A stretch of 10,531 bases of DNA from Clostridiales bacterium (lineage in GTDB: Bacteria > Bacillota > Clostridia > Oscillospirales > Oscillospiraceae): NCBI GenBank assembly GCA_021200895.1, contig JAJQFX010000114.1, positions 1-10,531 of the forward strand, read 5' to 3'. The notes under the pieces were generated by a model that saw only the letters and a list, made by a program, of their open reading frames with translations, had not been told where the DNA came from and made no database searches. Position 1 is the first letter of the stretch. Each line of letters starts with the position of its first letter. Both the position numbers and the translations under genes were made by a program. Shown here piece by piece: positions 1 through 6,218 of the stretch.

Positions 1-2
1 GT

Positions 3-602
3 CTGCTGGCCTCCACCCGTCCCACCTTTGGCGGCAACCTGATGGCCACCATCGCCTGCCCCGACCATCGCCCCCAGATGTCCACCGTCCGCCCCGGCGT
101 CTTTAAGAAGGCCGTGCCGGACAGCACCCGCACCGGCGAGATTTGCCGGGAGGATGTCCACATCCCCGCTGACCAAATTCGCGTTCAGCTGGTGGAACGG
201 GTGAAGGAAGTGGCCGAGGCGGTGAACCTGGAGGAGGCGGAAATCATCGTCTCCGGCGGCCGGGGCCTGAAGGCACCGGAGAACTTCCAGCTGGTGCGCG
301 ACCTGGCGGACGCCCTGGGCGCTACCGTAGGCGCAAGCCGCGCCGCCGTAGACGCGGGCTGGATTCCCCACGCCCATCAGGTGGGCCAGACCGGCAAGAC
401 CGTGGCCCCGAAAATCTATATCGCCTGCGGCATCTCCGGCGCGATTCAGCACCTGGCCGGTATGTCGGCCAGCGACACCATCGTCGCCATCAACAAGGAC
501 CCCGACGCTCCCATCTTCTCCGTAGCGGACTACGGCATTGTGGGCGACCTGTTCGAGGTGCTGCCCGCCCTGACCGAGGCGGTCAAGAAGGCCAAGGCCT
601 GA
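3..602 (+). CDS. etfA: Electron transfer flavoprotein alpha subunit, C-terminal part (5' end outside window)
   Basis: The large subunit of the heterodimeric electron transfer flavoprotein binds FAD and passes electrons between acyl-CoA-type dehydrogenases and other redox partners in the cytoplasm. The frame is open from base 3, so the gene starts before the window; 199 residues are visible of a family length of roughly 330-345. The visible part begins with the RPTFGGNLMATI and HRPQMSTVRPGVF stretches that close the N-terminal domain. It then runs through the C-terminal FAD domain: VSGGRGL, GASRAAVDAGW, VGQTGKTVAP, the signature IYIACGISGAIQH and INKDPDAPIF near the end. These are textbook EtfA FAD-contact motifs. 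The partner etfB and a dehydrogenase would be expected upstream but cannot be seen. A hairpin terminator follows, so etfA is the last gene of its operon. In-frame ATG at 42 is internal, not the start. The family call is very secure; which dehydrogenase it serves is unknown. Confidence 0.96.
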   Translation: MLASTRPTFGGNLMATIACPDHRPQMSTVRPGVFKKAVPDSTRTGEICREDVHIPADQIRVQLVERVKEVAEAVNLEEAEIIVSGGRGLKAPENFQLVRDLADALGATVGASRAAVDAGWIPHAHQVGQTGKTVAPKIYIACGISGAIQHLAGMSASDTIVAINKDPDAPIFSVADYGIVGDLFEVLPALTEAVKKAKA

Positions 603-620
603 TTGCAGCGAACCTGATTC

Positions 621-664
621 AGAGCAGCATACGTTCCCAGCCGGAGCGTGTGCTGCTCTCTTTT
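621..664 (+). terminator. Rho-independent terminator after etfA
   Basis: A 9-bp stem AGAGCAGCA/TGCTGCTCT (621-629 with 651-659) is extended inward by a T-G wobble and ACG/CGT, and is followed by C and TTTT at 661-664. It sits 19 bases after the etfA stop codon. The U-run is short, but the stem is long and GC-containing. Confidence 0.8.
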
Positions 665-683
665 GGGGTGGGCTGGTCAGTGG

Positions 684-718
684 CTAATCACCAGCCACTG
701 GCTGCTATCCACTACCCA
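684..718 (+). repeat. Degenerate 7-bp tandem repeat upstream of birA (consensus CTANCCA)
   Basis: Five head-to-tail heptamers can be read: CTAATCA, CCAGCCA, CTGGCTG, CTATCCA, CTACCCA. The third copy is the most diverged. The array overlaps a hairpin, CAGTGGCT (678-685) with AGCCACTG (693-700), and ends just before the birA Shine-Dalgarno sequence. No convincing sigma-A promoter or BirA-operator-like palindrome was found in 603-732. Function is unknown; it may be simple-sequence expansion. Confidence 0.5.
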
Positions 719-732
719 CCCAGGAGGTACCT

Positions 733-1725
733 ATGAGCAAACAGAAAATCCTCGCCATCCTGCAAAAAAACGCAGGCAGCTATGTCTCCGGCGAAGCCAT
801 CAGCCAGCAGCTGGGCATCAGCCGGGCGGCGGTGTCCAAGGCGGTGGCCTCCCTCCGGGGGGAGGGGTACGAGATTCGCTCTGTCACCAACCGGGGCTAC
901 TGCCTGTGCGCCGCGCCGGACTCCCTGACGGAGGGGGAAATTCTGCCCTGGCTGAACACAAGTCATGTGGGAAGCAACCTGCTGGTGTTCCAGACCATTG
1001 ACTCCACCAACAACTACCTGAAGCGGGAAGAGGAGCATCTCCCCAGCGGCACGGTGGCGGTGGCTAATGAACAGACCGGAGGCCGGGGACGGCGGGGCCG
1101 CACCTTCCAGTCCCCCGGGGATGTGGGGGTCTACCTCAGCGCCCTGCTCCGCCCGGACGTGGAGCCTGCGAAGGCCCTGAACCTGACGGCCTATGTGGCG
1201 GTGGCGGTCTGCGAGGGCATCGAAGCGGCCACGGGCCTGAAACCGGAAATCAAGTGGACGAACGACATTGTGATTCAGGGCCGGAAAATCTGCGGCATCC
1301 TGACGGAGATGATGCTGGAGAGCGAGAGCATGACCCTACGCTCCATCGTCACCGGCATCGGCATCAACGTGAACCAGCGGGAGGAGGACTTCTCGGAGGA
1401 CATCCGCGCTATGGCCGGTTCCCTGGCCATGATGACGGGGGAGCCGGTGCGGCGGGGACGGCTGACGGCGGAGATCATCAATGCTCTGGACCGGATGTAC
1501 GCCGACTGGCTGTCCGGCGGGGCGGACTATCTGGAGCGCTACCGCCGCCGCTGCCTGACCCTGGGCAAGGACGTGCAGCTGCTCCACCCGGACGGCAGGG
1601 TGGAGCCCGCCTTCGCTGAGGACGTGGACGAGCAGTTCGGCCTGGTGGTGCGGATACCGGACGGCAAACGGCGCACCGTTACCTCCGGGGAGGTGTCCGT
1701 CCGGGGGCTGTACGGGTATGTGTGA
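733..1725 (+). CDS. birA: Bifunctional biotin--[acetyl-CoA-carboxylase] ligase / biotin operon repressor (group II BirA)
   Basis: The enzyme activates biotin with ATP to biotinyl-5'-AMP and transfers it to a lysine on biotin-dependent carboxylases or decarboxylases. With a DNA-binding domain it can also repress biotin genes. Residues 1-60 form a winged helix-turn-helix (SGEAISQQLGISRAAVSKAVASL, wing ending NRGYCL), marking the regulatory class. The catalytic domain has DSTN at 90-93, the biotinyl-AMP loop GGRGRRGR at 116-123, KWTNDI at 174-179 (Thr where many homologues have Pro), GRKICGIL at 183-190 with the active-site Lys, and GIGINVN at 208-214. A small C-terminal beta domain covers about 274-330. 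Length, 330 residues, is normal. The start is fixed by AGGAGG at 722-727, five bases before the ATG at 733. The gene is probably monocistronic, with terminators on both sides. Its target regulon is not visible here. Confidence 0.96.
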   Translation: MSKQKILAILQKNAGSYVSGEAISQQLGISRAAVSKAVASLRGEGYEIRSVTNRGYCLCAAPDSLTEGEILPWLNTSHVGSNLLVFQTIDSTNNYLKREEEHLPSGTVAVANEQTGGRGRRGRTFQSPGDVGVYLSALLRPDVEPAKALNLTAYVAVAVCEGIEAATGLKPEIKWTNDIVIQGRKICGILTEMMLESESMTLRSIVTGIGINVNQREEDFSEDIRAMAGSLAMMTGEPVRRGRLTAEIINALDRMYADWLSGGADYLERYRRRCLTLGKDVQLLHPDGRVEPAFAEDVDEQFGLVVRIPDGKRRTVTSGEVSVRGLYGYV

Positions 1726-1741
1726 CCGAAGCATAAAAGTT

Positions 1742-1782
1742 GCGCTGCCATGAGGATTTCTTCCTCATGGCAGCGCTTTTTT
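1742..1782 (+). terminator. Strong terminator after birA, probably bidirectional
   Basis: A perfect 15-bp stem (1742-1756 with 1762-1776, starting GCGCTGCCATG) with a 5-base loop TTTCT is followed by six T on the plus strand (1777-1782). On the minus strand the same hairpin is followed by AACTTTTATGC, so it can also end rmuC, whose stop lies 47 bases away. The rest of the birA-rmuC gap (1783-1828) holds nothing recognisable. Confidence 0.93.
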
Positions 1783-1828
1783 ATGTGTAATGCCAACAAA
1801 ATTGCCTTAGCCGCAGGGCAGGACTCCC

Positions 1829-3061
1829 TCAGTCAGCGCCCTCCTCCCCGGCACCCAAGCTGTCCAGCGCCTGCACATCCCGCAGCTTCCGGTTGATGGC
1901 ACGGGTGCGGGTGGTGATGAGGGAATCCAGGTCGCTGGAGGTCTGGTTCAGGTGCTTCTGCATTTTCAGCAGGCCGTCCTCGAACTTGCCGAACTCCGTC
2001 TTGACCTCCCCCAGCACCGCCCAGACCTCGCTGCTCCGCTTCTGGATGGCCAGGGTGTGGAAGCCCATTTGCAGCGAGTTCAGCAGCGCCGCCATGGTGC
2101 TGGGGCCGGCGATATTGACGTGGTATTCCCGCTGCAAGACCTCCACCATGCCCCGGTTCACCGCCTCGGCGTACAGCCCCTCAAAGGGCAGGAACATGAT
2201 GCCGAAGTTGGTGGTGTAGGGCTCCTCCAGGTATTTGTCCCGAATGTCCTTGGCCTCGCTGCGGAGCACCGTCTCCAGGGCCTTGTAGGCGGCGGCGATT
2301 TGGGCCTTGTCGCCGGTGGCCTGGGCGTCCTGGAGCTGGGCGTACCGGTCGCCGGGGAACTTGGAGTCGATGGGCAGGTAGACCACGTTGCCATCCTCCT
2401 GCCCCGGCAGGCGGATGGCGAACTCCACCCGGTTGCTGCTGCCGGGAATGGTGGCCACATTGGTGTCGTACTGCTCCGGGGCCAAAATCTCCTGCAAAAT
2501 GCCCTCCAGCTGCACCTCCCCCAGGATGCCCCGGGTCTTGACGCCGGACAACACCTGTTTCAGGCCGCCCACGTCGCTGGCCAGGGTCTTCATCTCCCCC
2601 AGGCCCTTGTAGACCTGCTCCAGCTGGGCGCTGACCGACTGGAAGGACTCCGCAATGCGCTTCTCCAGGGTGGTTTGCAGCCGCTCGTCCACGGTGCCCC
2701 GAATCTCGTCCAGCTTTTTGCTGTTCTCCTGCCGCTGGCGGTCCAGGCTCTGGGTCATGGTCTGGCGGATGGCCTCCAGCTTGGCCTCGTTGGTGGCCTC
2801 CAGGGTTTGCAGGCGCTGCTCCATCTGCACCAGCTGGCGGGCGGTGGCGTCCTGGCCCATGGTGGACAGGCTTTGCAGCGTCAGGTGAAGGTCTTCCTTC
2901 AAGGCGGCGAGCTGCTTCTGCTGCCGCTCCTCCGACGCCTGGAGGGCCTGTTCCAGCTTTGCGGTGTCACCGGCCTGCCGCCGGGCGGTGTGGAGCTGGT
3001 ACAGCGTCACCCCCTGCACCACCAACACCACCGCTAATAGAACGAAAATCGCAACTTCCAT
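1829..3061 (-). CDS. rmuC: RmuC-family DNA recombination protein
   Basis: The RmuC family limits certain DNA rearrangements, such as inversions at short inverted repeats in E. coli, and its core resembles PD-(D/E)XK nucleases; the biochemical activity is not firmly established. The 410-residue product starts with one hydrophobic membrane segment (about residues 3-22), followed by a long Ala/Gln/Glu/Leu-rich coiled coil (about 30-170). The RmuC core (about 174-375) contains KTRGILGEVQLEGIL, EQYDTN, the motif PIDSKFP at 230-236, FGIMFLPFEGLYAEA, and IAGPSTMAALLNSLQMGF. The last 15 residues are acidic and low-complexity. The order and length fit the family. The ATG at 3061 is preceded on the minus strand by AAGGAG with a 7-base spacer. 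The gene is transcribed divergently from truA and probably ends at the hairpin at 1742-1776. No truncation or frameshift is seen. Confidence 0.95.
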   Translation of the reverse strand: MEVAIFVLLAVVLVVQGVTLYQLHTARRQAGDTAKLEQALQASEERQQKQLAALKEDLHLTLQSLSTMGQDATARQLVQMEQRLQTLEATNEAKLEAIRQTMTQSLDRQRQENSKKLDEIRGTVDERLQTTLEKRIAESFQSVSAQLEQVYKGLGEMKTLASDVGGLKQVLSGVKTRGILGEVQLEGILQEILAPEQYDTNVATIPGSSNRVEFAIRLPGQEDGNVVYLPIDSKFPGDRYAQLQDAQATGDKAQIAAAYKALETVLRSEAKDIRDKYLEEPYTTNFGIMFLPFEGLYAEAVNRGMVEVLQREYHVNIAGPSTMAALLNSLQMGFHTLAIQKRSSEVWAVLGEVKTEFGKFEDGLLKMQKHLNQTSSDLDSLITTRTRAINRKLRDVQALDSLGAGEEGAD

Positions 3062-3086
3062 AGGGCATCTCCTTCCGAAAAAACGC

Positions 3087-3115
3087 TTACGTCTTTGCGT
3101 GCTTTGTGATATACT
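3087..3115 (+). promoter_or_regulatory. Candidate promoter for truA (extended -10)
   Basis: TATACT at 3110-3115 is preceded by TG at 3107-3108, giving an extended -10 (TGATATACT). A weak -35 (TTACGT, 3087-3092) lies at the ideal 17-base spacing. The likely transcript start, about 3122, is upstream of the truA ATG at 3160. This also argues against starting truA at the GTG at 3106, which would lie inside the promoter. Confidence 0.55.
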
Positions 3116-3120
3116 ATTCT

Positions 3121-3149
3121 ATTATACCAGAAGCAGCCGGAAAAGGAAA
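3121..3149 (-). promoter_or_regulatory. Candidate sigma-A promoter for rmuC
   Basis: Read on the minus strand, there is a perfect TATAAT at 3126-3121 and a weak -35 (TTTCCT) at 3149-3144 with 17-base spacing. The predicted start, near 3114, gives a leader of about 50 bases for rmuC. It overlaps the truA promoter region in back-to-back orientation. Confidence 0.55.
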
Positions 3150-3159
3150 GGAGCATCTT

Positions 3160-3897
3160 ATGCGGCAAAATTACAAGCTGACCATCCTCTATGACGGCAC
3201 CCGCTACCACGGCTGGGAGGATAAGCCGGGCCAGGCCACCATTCAGGGCAAGCTGGAGGGTGTGCTGGCGCGGCTGGTGGGGGAGCCGGTGGAGGTCATC
3301 GGCGCAGGCCGGACGGACGCCGGGGTTCACGCCAGAGGCATGGTGGCCAACGTCTGGCTGGACACCACGCTGACGCCGGAGGAGGTGCGAGACTACCTGA
3401 ACCGCTACCTGCCGGAGGACATCGGTGTGCGGGAGGTGCGCCCGGCGGCGGAGCGGTTCCACGCCCGCTACAAGGCGGTGGGCAAGACCTATCGCTACAC
3501 CTGCTATGACGGCCCCATGAAGCCGATTTTTGACCGGCGCTACGTCACCCGGCTGGAGCAGTCCGCGGACGAGGCGGCCATGCGCCAGGGGGCGGCTTAC
3601 CTGGTGGGGGAACACGACTTCAAGAGCTTTTGCGGCAACCCCCACATGAAGAAGTCCACCGTCCGCCGGGTGGACGCCATCGACATCGTCCGAACCGGGG
3701 GCTACCTCACCTTCACCGTCCACGGCAGCGGATTCCTCCAGCATATGGTGCGCATCATGGTGGGTACCCTGCTGGAGGTGGGCTATGGCAGCCTGCCCCC
3801 GGAGCGGGTGGGGGAGATTTTGGCGGCGAAGGACCGCAGCCAGGCCGGGCCAACTGCCCCGCCGGAGGGGCTGTGCCTGATGAAGGTGGATTACTGA
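3160..3897 (+). CDS. truA: tRNA pseudouridine synthase A (tRNA pseudouridine(38-40) synthase)
   Basis: TruA isomerises uridines 38-40 in the anticodon stem-loop of many tRNAs to pseudouridine. The 245-residue protein shows the N-terminal YDGTRYHGW motif (11-19) and the catalytic block GAGRTDAGVHA, with the catalytic aspartate at residue 53. It also has RYLPEDIGVREVRP, FHARYKAVGKTYRY, HDFKSFC and the C-terminal GSGFLQHMVRIMVGTLLEVG. All are classical for the family, and the length is normal. A GTG-initiated frame is open from 3106, but the ATG at 3160 is chosen because AAAGGAG at 3147-3153 sits six bases upstream, the alignment starts there, and the earlier codons overlap the predicted -10 element. 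The gene is probably monocistronic, with its own promoter and terminator, divergent from rmuC and convergent with the anti-sigma-like gene. Confidence 0.97.
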   Translation: MRQNYKLTILYDGTRYHGWEDKPGQATIQGKLEGVLARLVGEPVEVIGAGRTDAGVHARGMVANVWLDTTLTPEEVRDYLNRYLPEDIGVREVRPAAERFHARYKAVGKTYRYTCYDGPMKPIFDRRYVTRLEQSADEAAMRQGAAYLVGEHDFKSFCGNPHMKKSTVRRVDAIDIVRTGGYLTFTVHGSGFLQHMVRIMVGTLLEVGYGSLPPERVGEILAAKDRSQAGPTAPPEGLCLMKVDY

Positions 3898-3905
3898 CCA
3901 AGCGG

Positions 3906-3958
3906 AACACGCTGTTACAAGGGAACCGTCCGGTTCCTTATAACAGCGTGTTATTTTT
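3906..3958 (+). terminator. Rho-independent terminator after truA
   Basis: AACACGCTGTTA (3906-3917) pairs with TAACAGCGTGTT (3941-3952). The stem extends through an imperfect inner arm around GGAACCG/CGGTTCC with a two-base loop, and TTTTT follows at 3954-3958. On the minus strand there is no U-run after the stem, so it is mainly a truA terminator. Its T-run touches the TAA stop of the convergent gene. Confidence 0.88.
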
Positions 3959-5387
3959 ACGGGTTTAATTCCAGATAGTAGTGAACTTCTTCCCCAGCCA
4001 AGGTGACGGTGGAGACGCCCCCCTCCAGGTCGAAGCCGTAATTCTGGGCATAAATGTCCCAATCCTGGGTGCCGTATGGGGTGGCCAGGGTGACGGCGGT
4101 TTCAGTGACGGTCAGGTTGCTGCCCGCCCCCAGCAGCAGGTCAAAGCCCAGGAGGCTGTCAGAGTAGTCCGTGTAGTTGTAGCTGGCGGTCTGGGTCAGG
4201 TGAGCCTCCAGCGTCACCGTCTCCCCGGCGGGGACAGTGACCTCCGCCTCCAGCCAGAACACCCGGGCTCCGCTGAGTATCTCGCTTATGCCGTCGTAGT
4301 CCAGCATACCCACCGCCCAGCGGTTCTCTGCGATCCACTGGGCCGCGGCCTCCGCCACCAATTCCTCTGAGGCCCCGCCCTCCAGCGGGTTCCAGCTGAA
4401 ATAGTCCTCCAGCAGCAGGGGGAGCAGCTCGGCCCAGGTGGTCTCCTCCCGGAGGACGGTGGCGGTGACTTCCGTCTCCATGCCCTCGTCGCAGCCCCCG
4501 TTCTCGTAGCCCTGGAGGGTGTAGTCCGCCACGTCCTCCCCCCAGAGGATGACGCAGTGGAGGCTGCTGCTTTCAGAGTCCTCCTCGTCCACGGAGAAGC
4601 TGGAGCCAAAGACGCCGGTTTCGTTGTCCCATTGGCTGCCGTTCATGCCGTAGGAGAAGCAGGCGGTAGCCTCCGGGTCGATGGTGGCGGAGAACTGGAG
4701 GGTGGGGTTCTCCCCCTCTGCGGCGGAGCAGTCCGCGTTTTGCAGCCAGTAGACCGTCACCGTGCCGGTCAGCTCCCCCACTCCGGCGATAGCTGCCTCC
4801 AGATAGCTGCCGTCCTCCAGGGCGGCCTGGTAGTCCTCCCAGTCCGAGGCGTAATTGCCGCCCAGGTCGCCCTCCGACCCCTGATGCCAGATGACCGCCC
4901 CGGCCAGCAGGCTGTTCTCCGCCAGATCCTCCCCGTCCAGAGTCAGGGAGGGGGTGGTCAGGTCGCCCAGAGTGCCGACGAAGGGGTAGTACACCGTCAG
5001 GGTCACGTCCTCCTCCGAGGCGTTGGTCAGGCTGTAACCGTCCACCACCTCCAAATCCTGCCGCCAGATGCCCGGCGTCAGGCTGTAGGTCAGCTGCCGT
5101 CGGGCGGCGACGGCGTCACTTTCCTCCCCCAACGTCAGCTGGAGCAGGGGCCCAACGTACTCATCAAAGCCGAAGCCCTCCGATGCCGTCCCAGCGTTCC
5201 CGCTGGAATCGCCGCCAGCGCGCCACTGGGAGAGGGCGAATCCCCCCAGCCCCACCACCAGGCACAGGCAGGCGGCCAGGGCCACCCACCGGGGCCACCG
5301 GCGGCGCTGGGGCCGCCAGTCCTGGGCCTCGTCAAGATACCGGTCGTCCACCAGGGCCAGCATCCTGCGTATATCCTTCCTGTTCAT
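3957..5387 (-). CDS. Membrane-anchored putative anti-sigma factor / sensor with large unrecognised ectodomain
   Basis: A 476-residue protein encoded directly after an ECF sigma factor. A short N-terminal segment (1-30, MNRKDIRRML...VDDRYLDEA, ending in Arg-rich RPQRRR) precedes one membrane helix (about 34-52, WVALAACLCLVVGLGGFAL). A very acidic exported part of about 420 residues follows. It is rich in Thr, Gly, Trp and Tyr and in beta-type alternation, for example YYPFVGTLGDL, LTLDGEDLAENSLLAG, a long Glu/Asp stretch, and VPAGETVTLEAHL near the C-terminus. No zinc anti-sigma HxxxCxxC motif is seen, nor a catalytic motif. The ATG at 5387 overlaps the sigma stop codon (ATGA) and has AGGAGG ten bases upstream. 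A longer frame opening at 5513 lies inside the sigma gene and is rejected. The anti-sigma role is inferred from gene order and topology; the ectodomain may sense an envelope signal or have an unrelated role. Confidence 0.7.
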   Translation of the reverse strand: MNRKDIRRMLALVDDRYLDEAQDWRPQRRRWPRWVALAACLCLVVGLGGFALSQWRAGGDSSGNAGTASEGFGFDEYVGPLLQLTLGEESDAVAARRQLTYSLTPGIWRQDLEVVDGYSLTNASEEDVTLTVYYPFVGTLGDLTTPSLTLDGEDLAENSLLAGAVIWHQGSEGDLGGNYASDWEDYQAALEDGSYLEAAIAGVGELTGTVTVYWLQNADCSAAEGENPTLQFSATIDPEATACFSYGMNGSQWDNETGVFGSSFSVDEEDSESSSLHCVILWGEDVADYTLQGYENGGCDEGMETEVTATVLREETTWAELLPLLLEDYFSWNPLEGGASEELVAEAAAQWIAENRWAVGMLDYDGISEILSGARVFWLEAEVTVPAGETVTLEAHLTQTASYNYTDYSDSLLGFDLLLGAGSNLTVTETAVTLATPYGTQDWDIYAQNYGFDLEGGVSTVTLAGEEVHYYLELNP

Positions 5388-5932
5388 AGCGTGTATCCCT
5401 CCTGTTCCAGGTAGTCCCGCAGCCTCCTGCGGGTGCGGGAAAGGCTGGCGCTGACCCGGTTCTCCGTCCAGCCCAGGAACCGGGCAATTTCCCCCACCGG
5501 CTGGAAGAACCAATACCGCCGCAGGAAAATCACCCGCTGCTCCGGCTTTAGCCCGGCCAAAAAGTCGTTCATCAGCTGGGCCAGCAGCACTTCCTCCTCC
5601 ACGCTCTCCCGTCCGTCCCCCAGCCGGTCAAGCTCCTCCAGGGAGGCGGTGCAGCTGATGCTGCGCTTGGCGGCGTGCTGGTAGTCCGACCGGTCAAGCG
5701 CCAGATTCCGGGTGATGCGGCAGAGGAAGCTCCGCAGCAGGGCGGGGCGCTGGGGCGGCATGGCGTTCCAGGCCCCCAGGTAGCTGTCATTGACACACTC
5801 CTCCACGTCCTGCCGGTCTTGCAGGATGTTCCGGGCCACCTGGGTCAGCAGGCGGCCATATTTCCGGTCTGTCTCGGAGATGGCCTCCTCTGACCTGGCC
5901 CAATACAGGGCGATGATGGCTTCGTCCTCCAT
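5384..5932 (-). CDS. ECF-type RNA polymerase sigma factor (sigma-70 family)
   Basis: A 182-residue alternative sigma factor that would direct RNA polymerase to a small regulon, probably released from its membrane-bound partner on a signal. Region 2 covers about residues 20-88, with the core-binding/-10 recognition block DRQDVEECVNDSYLGAWNAMPP and ITRNLALDR. A linker follows, then region 4 at about 115-175 (LKPEQRVIFLRRYWFFQPVGEIARFLGWTENRVSASLSRTRRRL), with a helix-turn-helix for the -35 element. There is no C-terminal extension. The length and the opening MEDEAIIALYWARSEEAI are typical of ECF sigmas in gut Clostridia. The start has AGGAGG with a 7-base spacer on the minus strand. The 3' end overlaps the next gene by ATGA, indicating translational coupling. 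Many ECF operons autoregulate, but no convincing ECF or sigma-A promoter was found in the 69 bases between this start and the palindromic element. Confidence 0.93.
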   Translation of the reverse strand: MEDEAIIALYWARSEEAISETDRKYGRLLTQVARNILQDRQDVEECVNDSYLGAWNAMPPQRPALLRSFLCRITRNLALDRSDYQHAAKRSISCTASLEELDRLGDGRESVEEEVLLAQLMNDFLAGLKPEQRVIFLRRYWFFQPVGEIARFLGWTENRVSASLSRTRRRLRDYLEQEGYTL

Positions 5933-5959
5933 GAGGGTACCTCCTTTCTTTCCCTTTCA

Positions 5960-5996
5960 CCTGTTAAGTCGGAAAACAGGGGGCGTATCTGACGCC
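5960..5996. promoter_or_regulatory. Two small adjacent inverted repeats upstream of the sigma gene
   Basis: CCTGTT (5960-5965) pairs with AACAGG (5975-5980) around a 9-base loop, and GGCGT (5982-5986) with ACGCC (5992-5996) around a 5-base loop. They lie 28 bases upstream of the sigma start codon. They could be operators, leader hairpins or chance; nothing in the sequence decides. Confidence 0.25.
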
Positions 5997-6001
5997 GCAA
6001 C

Positions 6002-6164
6002 TAAGGAACCTCTGAACAAATGCACTTCGGCGGCTTGCGGTAAATTTGTGCCATAAATGCGTTGCAAAATCTTGAAATCCGTCAGGATTCCTGCGCTTTT
6101 GCGCCTTTTTATGACGCAAATTTCCTCGCAATTCGCTCTCGTTCATTTATTCAGAGGTTCCCTA
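6002..6164. mobile_element. Palindromic MITE-like element flanked by TA
   Basis: A 163-base stretch reads as one long imperfect palindrome centred at 6081-6084. The outer ends match as GGAACCTCTGAAYAAATG (left from 6005, right ending at 6161, opposite strand). Inner matches include TTGCG, AAATTTGYGYCATAAA, GCAAAA and AATCC/GGATT around a GTCA centre. TA sits at both outer edges (6002-6003 and 6163-6164), consistent with a TA target duplication as made by IS630/Tc1-mariner-type transposases. It is less GC-rich than its surroundings and encodes no transposase, so it would have to be moved in trans. A 60-codon frame through it is not considered a gene. Copy number elsewhere in the genome cannot be seen; without it, a palindromic intergenic repeat of another type remains possible. 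Confidence 0.7.
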
Positions 6165-6207
6165 AAAAAGTGGGCGCACCGCAGAAAAGCTTCTACAGTG
6201 CGCCCAC
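6164..6207 (-). terminator. Rho-independent terminator of the AraC-lyase operon
   Basis: On the minus strand, GTGGGCGCAC (6207-6198) pairs with GTGCGCCCAC (6179-6170). The stem is extended by TGTAGAA/TTCTGCG-type pairing around a GCTT loop and followed by six T (6169-6164). It begins 11 bases after the lyase stop codon. The end of the T-run is also the TA at the right edge of the palindromic element. Confidence 0.93.
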
Positions 6208-6218
6208 AAAACCGTCAG

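Noticed and set aside
603..732. BirA operator or promoter upstream of birA
   Set aside because: No long palindrome of the known Firmicute BirA-box type and no well-spaced -35/-10 pair; only the terminator, heptamers and RBS are supported.
1952..3037. 361-codon plus-strand frame opposite rmuC
   Set aside because: Product is Leu/Gln/His/Gly-rich and low-complexity, a typical shadow of a coiled-coil gene at high GC; rmuC motifs on the other strand are unambiguous.
3034..4062. 342-codon minus-strand frame opposite truA
   Set aside because: It crosses the truA terminator and the rmuC-truA promoter region and runs opposite clear TruA motifs; no family resemblance.
5388..5513. 42-codon N-terminal extension of the anti-sigma-like protein
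   Set aside because: It lies wholly inside the sigma factor gene in another frame, while the ATG at 5387 has an AGGAGG site and an ATGA overlap.
5964..6146. 60-codon minus-strand frame inside the palindromic element (MNESELRGNL...)
   Set aside because: The frame is a by-product of the palindrome sequence and ends outside it; no ribosome binding site upstream of the ATG and no recognisable family. It could be re-opened if the frame proved conserved among many copies.
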